Below are positions 1-5,411 of a DNA stretch of 5,411 nucleotides, piece by piece. The notes below the pieces were generated by a model. That model was not told the DNA's origin. It saw only the letters and a list, made by a program, of their open reading frames with translations, and searched no databases. Made by a program: the position numbers and the translations under genes. This stretch comes from Porticoccaceae bacterium (lineage in GTDB: Bacteria; Pseudomonadota; Gammaproteobacteria; Pseudomonadales; Porticoccaceae), in NCBI GenBank assembly GCA_002591625.1, contig PCDB01000009.1, positions 20,898 to 26,308 on the forward strand, given 5' to 3'. Every line of letters starts with the position of its first letter. Position 1 is the stretch's first letter.

Positions 1-660
1 AGGATTGCCTTTAATTTCCTCTCCGAAGTAGGCCGCATAAAGCCATCCATCATAGGTAAAAACAATTGTTGCTACCACAAGACTCCAATCGACCAAACCA
101 CCATCGGTTGGCGGAAGGACAATGGACTCACTCTCAGGGATCTCAATAAAAAAAAGTATTACAGTCATACTAACTATTACTAAACTGATCATACTTGTCG
201 CGATTTCTTGAATTCTAGCCCCCACGCTGATGCCGCGCAGCTGGATAAGTGCAAAGCTCGAAGTGACGATTATGGCTGAATGGGTCGACCAATGTGCGAG
301 CGGAGGATACAGAATTGCGGAGAATTCAGTTATGACCACCGCTTTTAGGGCTAAATCAGCTGTGAAACTCAACCAATCAACCCAACCAATCACAAATCCA
401 GAGTAACCTCCATAGGCGCGCCGCACGAGAGCGTAGGTACCCCCTGATCTAGCAGTCATGCCAAACAATTCAGCCGTGACGGCGGTACTCAAAAGTACGA
501 AAATTCCACCGCAAAACCACAATAGAAGATAGAGTGACGGGCTGTAGATAGTTTGAGCTATTTCCCCAGGCCCTCGCAATATGCCTAGACCTATCACTCC
601 ACCAACTGTAACTGCCAGTACAAATCGGCTCGGTAGCGTTTTTTTCAGTCTCTGATTCAT
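1..660 (-). CDS. APC-superfamily amino acid permease, N-terminal part (cut by window edge)
   Basis: This is probably an inner-membrane secondary transporter for amino acids or polyamines; the substrate cannot be told. The 220 visible residues stay open to the window edge. Residues 13-30 form TM1 with the broken-helix motif GVIGLGI (21-27) followed by RGPG, the substrate-binding signature of the APC fold. TM2 spans about 43-64. It is followed by ELFGM..SGGTYALVRRAYG and GFVIGWVDW (roughly 65-97), the usual TM2-TM3 region of the family. Near the right end of the fragment, FTYDGWLYAAYFGEEIKGNP matches the TM6 region of the amino acid permease branch. Family members have about 430-500 residues and 12 helices, so about half is missing. 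The start is the ATG at 660-658, because an in-frame TAA lies 15 bases upstream (676-678). The Shine-Dalgarno is weak (AAGG, about 11 bases upstream). Family call is confident; substrate is unknown. Confidence 0.9.
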   Translation of the reverse strand, partial: MNQRLKKTLPSRFVLAVTVGGVIGLGILRGPGEIAQTIYSPSLYLLLWFCGGIFVLLSTAVTAELFGMTARSGGTYALVRRAYGGYSGFVIGWVDWLSFTADLALKAVVITEFSAILYPPLAHWSTHSAIIVTSSFALIQLRGISVGARIQEIATSMISLVIVSMTVILFFIEIPESESIVLPPTDGGLVDWSLVVATIVFTYDGWLYAAYFGEEIKGNP

Positions 661-706
661 ATGAATATTTGCCTTTTAATTGAGCGCGATGAAAGTAACT
701 TTTTGA

Positions 707-712
707 ATTATA
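707..712 (-). promoter_or_regulatory. Possible -10 element for the permease
   Basis: The minus strand reads TATAAT, a perfect -10 hexamer, about 46 bases upstream of the permease start. No good -35 hexamer is found 16-18 bases upstream of it. In AT-rich intergenic DNA such a match may be chance, so this is a weak call. Confidence 0.3.
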
Positions 713-791
713 AGTTTCTTAGAATTACGAGGATCATGTTGTTAGCTTCAAATTATCGTTGTTGTGAGGTCAAGTACCATAATTTTCCTCA

Positions 792-807
792 AAGCACTGA
801 CGTGCTT
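792..807. other. Short perfect hairpin (6-bp stem, 4-base loop)
   Basis: AAGCAC-TGAC-GTGCTT forms a perfect 6-bp stem. It lies between the SnoaL-like gene and the permease, both read on the minus strand. No run of T follows it on either strand, so it does not qualify as an intrinsic terminator. It could be a leader structure, a protein site or chance. Confidence 0.3.
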
Positions 808-964
808 AACGATCAACTGACCCTTGCAAATCCGAGTTTTCCTTTGCGTCCTCTATGAGCGCAGATCTGTCTTTTAAGAGGAGTTTTATTACTGGGCTGC
901 AAGTCTAAAAAATAGATTTAGCGCCCTCATGTCGAATTTAAAAAGGTGCCAGTTAGCAATTGCA

Positions 965-1390
965 TTACTGCATTTCATTTAGCATTGCTTGCATTATTCG
1001 GTGAAGTGCTGTGACCGCCTGCAATGGGCGCACCATCACCTTGAATTCAGTTATTTTCCCTCTCTTGTCCCAACTGATTAAATCTACGCCATTTATGTAG
1101 GTCCCATCTACTTCGGTCTCAAACTCTAAAAGTGCTGAATTCCCATTAACAATTTCCTTTATGTATCGGAAAGTGGCCTCTCCATTCTTGTTCATAGGCT
1201 TTATGTCTTTTGTTTTTATTTCCCCGAACACCTTTTTTGCTGATATCAAATATACTTTTGTTATTTCTTTGCCTTTTTGTGGGGTGTAAACCACGGGCGA
1301 ATAAAACACGACCTCGTCGGCTAGCAAATCTTCTAAATCATTTAAGTCATTGGATTTGATTACCGAGTACCATTTTTCTAACGTGTTCAT
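965..1390 (-). CDS. SnoaL-like / NTF2-fold family protein
   Basis: This is a complete 141-residue protein of the nuclear transport factor 2-like (SnoaL-like) superfamily, a cone-shaped alpha+beta barrel that holds small hydrophobic ligands; members include isomerases, cyclases and many proteins of unknown role. The N-terminal helix with W7 leads into DLEDLLADEVVFYSPVV (18-34), the usual helix-to-first-strand segment, then YTPQKGKE (35-42). The C-terminal half has EFETEVDG (89-96), NGVDLISWD (100-108) and EFKVMVRPL (115-123), a pattern I recognise from small proteins annotated as nuclear transport factor 2 family. Length fits a single domain. There is no signal peptide, so it should be cytoplasmic. 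Start ATG is supported by a strong Shine-Dalgarno 9 bases upstream. It stands alone, followed 304 bases later by the permease on the same strand. Its substrate and reaction cannot be inferred from the sequence. Confidence 0.88.
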   Translation of the reverse strand: MNTLEKWYSVIKSNDLNDLEDLLADEVVFYSPVVYTPQKGKEITKVYLISAKKVFGEIKTKDIKPMNKNGEATFRYIKEIVNGNSALLEFETEVDGTYINGVDLISWDKRGKITEFKVMVRPLQAVTALHRIMQAMLNEMQ

Positions 1391-1399
1391 ATTATCGTT

Positions 1400-1406
1400 C
1401 TCCTTT
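1400..1406 (-). promoter_or_regulatory. Ribosome binding site of the SnoaL-like gene
   Basis: The minus strand reads AAAGGAG, ending 9 bases before the ATG at 1390. It is the strongest Shine-Dalgarno sequence in the window and fixes the start of the SnoaL-like gene. Confidence 0.75.
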
Positions 1407-1414
1407 TGGACTAG

Positions 1415-1442
1415 ACTATAGTTACAAATTTGCTAAATACAA
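1415..1442 (-). promoter_or_regulatory. Probable sigma70-type promoter of the SnoaL-like gene
   Basis: On the minus strand, TATAGT (1420-1415) matches the -10 consensus at five of six positions. It is preceded by a 16-base spacer and TTGTAT (1442-1437) as a poor -35. Transcription would begin near 1408, only about 18 bases before the start codon, leaving a very short leader that still contains the ribosome binding site. The weak -35 would suit an activator-dependent promoter. Confidence 0.4.
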
Positions 1443-1443
1443 A

Positions 1444-1458
1444 GTGATTATTGATCAC
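1444..1458. promoter_or_regulatory. Inverted repeat GTGAT-N5-ATCAC, possible operator
   Basis: GTGATTATTGATCAC is a perfect 5-bp inverted repeat with a 5-base spacer, directly upstream of the proposed -35 of the SnoaL-like gene. Its centre would lie about 43 bases upstream of the inferred transcription start, where CRP/FNR-type activators often bind. The half-sites resemble CRP (GTGA/TCAC) and FNR (TGAT/ATCA) half-sites, but the spacing fits neither consensus exactly. The regulator is not identified. Confidence 0.3.
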
Positions 1459-1554
1459 GATGAAGTTAACACTTAGCTATGCTGCCTAATTGAGCTGACG
1501 ATTAGATTGGACGTCTTAATTTCAATAGAGTCTTTGCCACCTGTATGCTTCCAG

Positions 1555-1965
1555 ATGAGCAAAAATAAAAAAATTAATGAGGAGCAAGTAAGAGCATACT
1601 TATCTCCAGCCCTGAAACGTTGGAGGTTTTCCCTTTTGGAGTAGAACCTCCTGTTTTGAAAATTAACGGGGAGATGCACGGACTCATTTGGAAAAAGCAT
1701 AATCTGACGTGTATTAATTTAAAACGTGCCTCCTGATGAGGCAAGAATGCTGAGGGAAATTTTTAAGGCCGTCATTCCAGGTTGGCACATGAACAAAGAG
1801 CATTGGAATACAGTGTTACTTGATACTTTAATACCTCGGCAAGATATCTAAAGAATGATTGACGTGTCGAATGGCCTAGTTAGAGATAAGATCAAGAAAA
1901 ATGAGCGTTTGGGACTGGAGTTAAAGCACGGCAAATTGATAAAAAGATGGTTGAGGGATACATGA
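1555..1965 (+). pseudogene. MmcQ/YjbR-family protein gene, broken by two frameshifts and a stop
   Basis: Three reading-frame pieces together recreate a full MmcQ/YjbR (DUF419) domain of about 135 residues. Piece 1, from ATG 1555, gives MSKNKKINEEQVRAYLSPAL, matching the family's N-terminal helix. A one-base loss near 1612-1616 shifts to piece 2, ETLEVFPFGVEPPVLKINGEMHGL and on to INLK (about 1614-1724), which carries the FPFG and NGKMFALI-like strands. An extra A in the run at 1721-1724 shifts back to piece 3, PPDEARMLREIFKAVIPGWH then MNKEHWNTVLLD, the family's hallmark PGYHMNKxHWNTVYLD motif. A TAA at 1849-1851 then interrupts, followed in frame by RMIDVSNGLVRDKIKK and a final TGA at 1963-1965. 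The family is a small CyaY-like fold often called DNA-binding; its cellular role is poorly defined. No good ribosome binding site precedes the ATG. Neighbouring genes are free of indels over more than 4 kb, so decay is more likely than sequencing error. Confidence 0.85.
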
Positions 1966-2242
1966 AATAACCGCAAAGGCCGATCGTTGGGGGGTGTGTT
2001 GGTCATTTTTGCAAAATAAGTTGGGTCAGAGTTAGCTAATTCAATCAAGGGTTTTACTGGAGATAGACCACAAAAATGGTTTTGGAAAAGCGGTCTCGGG
2101 CCACAGAGAGATATTCAAGCTACACATTGATAGTATTCTGAGCTTATGGTTTCGTATATGGGGTCAATCGATTTAATCAGATTGAACCTGTAGTGCAAAT
2201 CATTAATTTACGTACGTACGATATACAAATTTGCCAAACGCA
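1966..2242. other. Gap between the YjbR pseudogene and the MDR gene; no gene recognised
   Basis: This stretch holds no open frame with a start and ribosome binding site. One plus-strand stretch (2036-2176) is open for about 46 codons and contains protein-like sequence (NGFGKAVSGHREIFKLHIDS at 2075-2134), but it lacks a start and I cannot match it to a family. The promoter of the MDR gene should lie in the right part of the gap, though no convincing -35/-10 pair is visible. Confidence 0.5.
2209..2220. repeat. Triple TACG tandem repeat with a perfect 10-bp palindrome
   Basis: TACGTACGTACG is three copies of TACG, and its last ten bases (2211-2220) are a perfect palindrome. It sits 35-46 bases upstream of the MDR start codon, a typical place for a repressor site or part of a promoter. 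A simple repeat of this size may also be chance; function is not shown. Confidence 0.35.
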
Positions 2243-2248
2243 GAGAGG
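2243..2248 (+). promoter_or_regulatory. Ribosome binding site that sets the MDR start at 2255
   Basis: GAGAGG lies 6 bases before the ATG at 2255. It would sit inside the coding region if the in-frame TTG at 2231 were the start, and it abuts the ATG at 2249 with no spacing. Position therefore favours 2255, giving a protein beginning MKTLTSTEIRS. Confidence 0.6.
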
Positions 2249-2254
2249 ATGCAA

Positions 2255-3394
2255 ATGAAAACACTAACTTCTACGGAAATAAGATCTACACTTACCAGTC
2301 AAGGTTACATTGAGCTATCTATTTTGACCGTGGAAAAGCCAACCCCGGCAGAAGACGAAGTCCTGATTAGGATAGAGGCTGCTCCTATCAATCCGTCGGA
2401 TTTAGGCCTTCTGCTAACTTTTGGGGCTGACTTGGACAACATAAATGTCTCAGGATCGGGTGATGAAACGGTAACAAAAATTAAAGTCAATGACCGTTTG
2501 ATCAAGGTGATGGCGCAAAGACTTGGTCAATCTTTGCAGGTGGGTAATGAAGGTGGTGGCATTGTCGAAGATGCTGGTGACTCAGCCAAAGGCTTGATAG
2601 GAAAGACTGTTGGCGTTGCCGGCGGTTCAATGTATGCAAAGTATAGATGTATTCCGGCAAAGAACTGTCTAGTCATGGATGATTCAACGAATCCCGTTGA
2701 GGCGGCTTCTTCATTTGTAAATCCATTGACTGTTTTGGCATTTGTTGAAACTATGAAACTAGAAAAACATAGTGCAATAGTGCATACCGCTGCCGCCTCA
2801 AACCTTGGTCAAATGTTAGTTAAAGTTTGCAAAGACGATGGAATTCCTCTTGTTAATATTGTTAGAAAACCGGAGCAAGTAGGTCTTCTTAAAAACCAAG
2901 GTGCAAAATATGTATGCGATATGGCTGAGCCAGATTTTATGGAGTGTTTGATTGACGCGTTGGTGGAAACTGGCGCCACTCTCGGGTTTGATGCAACTGG
3001 AGGTGGTAATGAGGGTAAGTTGCCGGGTCAGATTTTGTCGGCTATGGAAATAGCTGCAAATAAAACTGCCTCTCATTATAGCCGATATGGTTCAGACGTT
3101 CATAAGCAAGTTTATATATATGGCGGTCTTGACCAATCACCCACAATTCTTAATAGGTCATATGGCATGCAATGGGGGTTAGGGGGGTGGTTGTTAATGC
3201 CTATGATAGGGAAGATAGGCATGGAAAAATTTCAACAGATGCGTGCACGCGTGGCGAGAGAAATCAAATCAACTTTTGCTAGTAAATACTCAAAGGAGGT
3301 CTCTTTCGAGGAAATGTTGCAACCGGACCATCTCAGGGCTTATGCAAAACAAGCGACTGGTCAGAAGTATTTAGTTGTCCCTCACAAAGAGTAA
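2255..3394 (+). CDS. Zinc-independent MDR-family NAD(P)H oxidoreductase (quinone oxidoreductase-like)
   Basis: This is a complete 379-residue medium-chain dehydrogenase/reductase, probably a cytoplasmic NAD(P)H-dependent reductase of quinones, enones or similar electrophiles; the substrate is unknown. The N-terminal GroES-like domain has DEVLIRIEAAPINPSDL (34-50), where zinc-dependent alcohol dehydrogenases carry a zinc-ligand cysteine, and GNEGGGIVEDAG (97-108), with asparagine replacing the zinc-ligand histidine. No structural-zinc cysteine cluster is seen, so it belongs to the zinc-free quinone reductase / enoyl reductase side. The Rossmann domain starts around SAIVHTAAASNLGQML (173-188); the glycine-rich turn is AAASNLG. 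The next strand ends NIVRKPEQ (201-208), with R204/K205 placed to bind an NADPH 2'-phosphate (inference). GFDATGGG (244-251) is another family motif. The length is somewhat above the usual 325-345 residues because of inserts near 60-92 and after 252. It stands alone, 204 bases before the DUF3604 gene. Family is sure, reaction is not. Confidence 0.88.
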   Translation: MKTLTSTEIRSTLTSQGYIELSILTVEKPTPAEDEVLIRIEAAPINPSDLGLLLTFGADLDNINVSGSGDETVTKIKVNDRLIKVMAQRLGQSLQVGNEGGGIVEDAGDSAKGLIGKTVGVAGGSMYAKYRCIPAKNCLVMDDSTNPVEAASSFVNPLTVLAFVETMKLEKHSAIVHTAAASNLGQMLVKVCKDDGIPLVNIVRKPEQVGLLKNQGAKYVCDMAEPDFMECLIDALVETGATLGFDATGGGNEGKLPGQILSAMEIAANKTASHYSRYGSDVHKQVYIYGGLDQSPTILNRSYGMQWGLGGWLLMPMIGKIGMEKFQQMRARVAREIKSTFASKYSKEVSFEEMLQPDHLRAYAKQATGQKYLVVPHKE

Positions 3395-3542
3395 TGTCCC
3401 AACTCTTTGATGAAAATATTGCCTGACTGCAGGGTGATAGGTAACTTAATTTTTTAATGCCTATGAGTGTAAGGCTTGGTTTGATTGGCTTAACTAGCCC
3501 AATAAAAACTAGTCTATCAATTTAGCTGGTTTTCTCGGGAAA

Positions 3543-3548
3543 TATAAT
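3543..3548 (+). promoter_or_regulatory. Possible -10 element for the DUF3604 gene
   Basis: TATAAT is a perfect -10 hexamer 50 bases upstream of the TTG start. No clear -35 lies 16-18 bases before it. It is the best promoter candidate in the 204-base gap after the MDR gene, and would argue for separate transcription, but remains a weak call. Confidence 0.35.
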
Positions 3549-3584
3549 CAATACTGGCTTGAGATTGTGGGACAAAAAATTTTA

Positions 3585-3590
3585 GAGGGA
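3585..3590 (+). promoter_or_regulatory. Ribosome binding site that supports the TTG start at 3599
   Basis: GAGGGA ends 8 bases before the TTG at 3599, a normal spacing. An in-frame TGA at 3560-3562 and the absence of any in-frame ATG or GTG before the first conserved motif make this TTG the only sensible start. Confidence 0.65.
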
Positions 3591-3598
3591 ACAAAACC

Positions 3599-5411
3599 TT
3601 GAGAAATGTTTCTAAGATAATAATAGCCATCCTGGTGCTTAAAAGCGCTCTGGTCTTCTCTGAACAACAAAAAAGGGTCTTCTTTGGAGACACGCATCTT
3701 CACTCGTCATATTCATTTGATGCTTTTCTCAATAACAATCACAGTGCCGATCCAGACACAGCCTATCGCTTTGCAAAGGGTCAACCCGTGATCCATCCGT
3801 TCAACAGGACGCGAGTTCAACTTAATACTCCTCTTGATTTCTTAGTAGTATCTGACCATGCTGAGTTGCTTGGTGTGATGCGAGCTGTTCGGGAAGACAA
3901 GTTCATTGAAACTGATATGGGGCCGTTGGGAAACGTTCAGCGCTGGTATTCTTTCAGACTAATTAATGATGCAATTGATAACAATACTGGACTGGCATTT
4001 TTTCGTAGATTTTTGCCCCAGAATCCCGTTATCAAAAACCATGCTGATCCTGTGAAAGATCAATCTAATGATCTTTCTGACATCAACGTGTTTGGGGATA
4101 TGAGACCAACATCAAGAGCTGCTTGGGATGATATTGTGGAGTCAGCCGATCGTCATAATGATCCCGGCAAATTTACTAGTTTCTTGGGTTGGGAGTGGAG
4201 TTCAATTCCCTTGGGAGCGAATTTGCATCGTATTGTGATAACGCCTGATGGCGCGGAGAAAGGAAAACAGTTTTTACCCTACGGCTCTGATCAAAGTCAG
4301 TATCCAGAAGATTTGTGGGAGTGGTTAGAGGAGACTTCGGAACGCACAGGTACCCGGTTCATTGCGATTCCGCATAACTCAAATATTTCAAAGGGCTATA
4401 TGTTTGATGATACCTCCTTAAGGGGTGAACCGATTAACGCAGATTATGCGAGCAGACGCATCAAGTGGGAGCCTATTGTGGAAGTAACGCAAATCAAGGG
4501 AGACAGCGAGACTCGCGGTGACCTCTCTCCTGAGGACGAATTCGCGGATTTCGAGAACTATGATCACTACATCCAAGTTGGAAGATCTGATTATGTTGCT
4601 TCTGCGGCTGATTACATTAGGCCTGCGCTGAAGAAAGGAATAGCAATTCAGCAGAAGATTGGTGTAAATCCTTACAAATTTGGACTAATTGGCTCAACGG
4701 ATGCCCATACGGGGCTGTCAACTGCCGAAGAAAATAATTTTTGGGGAAAAATGGCGGCCGATTCAACGCCAGAGACAAAAGAACGATTAGGAAATTCATT
4801 GGGTGCCAATGGCTGGAATATGTCTGCCTCAGGGCTTGCGGCTGTATGGGCTGAGGAGAATACCAGAGAGTCCCTCTATGCGGCATTCAAACGCAAAGAA
4901 ACGTATGCAACTTCGGGGCCGAGAATTCGTTTGCAAATTTTTGGGGGTTGGAAGTTTCCTGATCAGACAGTGACTAGTCCGGACTTTGCAAAGATAGCAA
5001 GTCAGTATGGAGTGCCAATGGGTGGTGATCTTGCGTTAAATGACGAACCCCAGAGTGCTCCAGTATTCCTAATGCGCGCAGTAAAAGATCCAGTTGAAGC
5101 AAATTTAGACCGTTTGCAGATTGTTAAAGGATGGGTAGCAGTTGACGGGGTCCAGCACGAGAAAGTTTATGATGTTGCTTGGTCGGGTGACCGCGTTGTA
5201 GACAAGGATGGTAAGCTGCCCAATGTTGGAAATACAGTTGATTTGGTGTCTGGTCGGTACAAAAATAATATAGGTGCATCAGAGTTTGCGGCAGAGTGGA
5301 TTGACCCGGATTTTGATGCGCAGCAGCCGGCATTCTATTATGCCAGAGTCTTGCAAATACCTACCCCAAGAAATGGCTTTTTGGATGGTTTGGCCTTGCA
5401 GTTGGAGCAGC
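3599..5411 (+). CDS. Secreted DUF3604 protein with PHP-type metal-site motifs (C-terminus cut by window edge)
   Basis: The 604 visible residues belong to the DUF3604 family, common in marine proteobacteria and without an established function to my knowledge. A signal peptide is likely: MRNVSKIIIAILVLKSALVFS, cut near residue 21, which would put the enzyme in the periplasm or outside; K15 in the hydrophobic stretch is unusual. The mature protein starts with FFGDTHLHSSYSFDAF (28-43), giving the H33-x-H35 pair. Further motifs are LVVSDHAE (82-89: D86, H87, E89), GWEWSS (197-202), H210, IPHNSN (257-262: H259), VEVTQIKGDSE (294-304: E295) and GSTDAH (365-370: D368, H370). In order and spacing these are the ligand motifs of a PHP / metal-dependent phosphoesterase-like barrel, so metal-dependent hydrolysis is a fair inference; the substrate is unknown. 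The TTG start is discussed under its ribosome binding site. The visible end (YYARVLQIPTPRNG) is close to the family's C-terminal segment, so only a few dozen residues are probably missing. Confidence 0.88.
   Translation, partial: MRNVSKIIIAILVLKSALVFSEQQKRVFFGDTHLHSSYSFDAFLNNNHSADPDTAYRFAKGQPVIHPFNRTRVQLNTPLDFLVVSDHAELLGVMRAVREDKFIETDMGPLGNVQRWYSFRLINDAIDNNTGLAFFRRFLPQNPVIKNHADPVKDQSNDLSDINVFGDMRPTSRAAWDDIVESADRHNDPGKFTSFLGWEWSSIPLGANLHRIVITPDGAEKGKQFLPYGSDQSQYPEDLWEWLEETSERTGTRFIAIPHNSNISKGYMFDDTSLRGEPINADYASRRIKWEPIVEVTQIKGDSETRGDLSPEDEFADFENYDHYIQVGRSDYVASAADYIRPALKKGIAIQQKIGVNPYKFGLIGSTDAHTGLSTAEENNFWGKMAADSTPETKERLGNSLGANGWNMSASGLAAVWAEENTRESLYAAFKRKETYATSGPRIRLQIFGGWKFPDQTVTSPDFAKIASQYGVPMGGDLALNDEPQSAPVFLMRAVKDPVEANLDRLQIVKGWVAVDGVQHEKVYDVAWSGDRVVDKDGKLPNVGNTVDLVSGRYKNNIGASEFAAEWIDPDFDAQQPAFYYARVLQIPTPRNGFLDGLALQLEQ

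Larger units (their letters stand above)
661..964. other. Intergenic gap between the permease and the SnoaL-like gene; no gene recognised
   Basis: This 304-base stretch separates two minus-strand genes. An open frame of 65 codons exists on the plus strand (661-858), but it has no ribosome binding site and its product resembles nothing known to me; it overlaps the probable leader of the permease. The gap holds a possible permease promoter and a short hairpin, listed separately. I see no strong T-tailed terminator for the SnoaL-like gene, so read-through into the permease cannot be excluded. Confidence 0.6.

Noticed and set aside
661..858. 65-codon open frame on the plus strand directly abutting the permease start
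   Set aside because: No ribosome binding site, no recognisable protein features, and it occupies the probable promoter and leader of the permease.
1423..1433. 11-base match TACAAATTTGC shared with 2224-2234, each near a gene start
   Set aside because: A few 11-base matches are expected by chance in a window of this size, and the two copies sit in different positions relative to their genes.
1473..1700. 75-codon open frame on the minus strand
   Set aside because: It lies opposite the YjbR pseudogene pieces, which have clear family motifs on the plus strand; the minus-strand product is low in protein character.
1848..2048. 66-codon open frame on the minus strand
   Set aside because: Overlaps the C-terminal part of the YjbR remnant on the opposite strand, and shows no motif or ribosome binding site.
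2231..2254. Upstream TTG at 2231 as the start of the MDR protein, adding 8 residues
   Set aside because: The GAGAGG ribosome binding site would lie inside the coding region; it is correctly spaced for the ATG at 2255.
2816..3076. 86-codon minus-strand frame inside the MDR gene, and similar ones at 2305-2505, 4617-4886 and 5124-5333
   Set aside because: All lie opposite strongly supported coding sequence (MDR or DUF3604) and look like shadows of codon use.
3438..3463. TAGGTA...TGCCTA stem around a T run after the MDR gene as a terminator
   Set aside because: Only 6 pairs including a G-T, with a 14-base loop and the T run inside the loop instead of after the stem.
3485..3501. Hairpin GGCT-TAACT-AGCC after the MDR gene as a terminator
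   Set aside because: The 4-bp stem is weak, no T run follows, and it lies about 90 bases past the stop codon.

Overview
The window (5,411 bases, moderate GC) looks like chromosomal DNA of a marine-type proteobacterium, probably a gammaproteobacterium. That placement is an inference from the gene families (a secreted DUF3604 protein, a zinc-free MDR oxidoreductase, an SnoaL-like protein, an APC permease); no taxonomic marker gene is present. I see no rRNA, tRNA, CRISPR array, insertion sequence or phage gene.

Layout. On the minus strand, 1-660 is the N-terminal 220 residues of an APC-superfamily amino acid permease that runs off the left edge, followed by a 304-base gap. At 965-1390 is a complete 141-residue SnoaL/NTF2-like protein, with a clear ribosome binding site and a plausible promoter that has an inverted repeat just upstream. 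On the plus strand, 1555-1965 is a decayed MmcQ/YjbR-family gene. It can be read from start to end only by crossing two single-base frameshifts and one in-frame TAA. A gap of nearly 300 bases with no recognisable gene follows. Then come a 379-residue zinc-independent MDR/quinone-oxidoreductase-like protein (2255-3394) and, from a TTG start at 3599 to the right edge, the first 604 residues of a secreted DUF3604 protein that keeps every metal-binding motif expected of a PHP-type phosphoesterase fold.

Relations between genes. The minus-strand pair and the plus-strand set diverge from about 1400-1555. Gaps between genes are 200-300 bases or more, so these look like separately transcribed genes rather than one operon, and nothing ties them to a single pathway. 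The region reads as a patchwork of accessory metabolic genes, one of them broken. I found no convincing new multi-gene system. The points most worth a second look are the YjbR pseudogene, the intact metal-site motifs in the DUF3604 protein, and the operator-like repeat upstream of the SnoaL-like gene.
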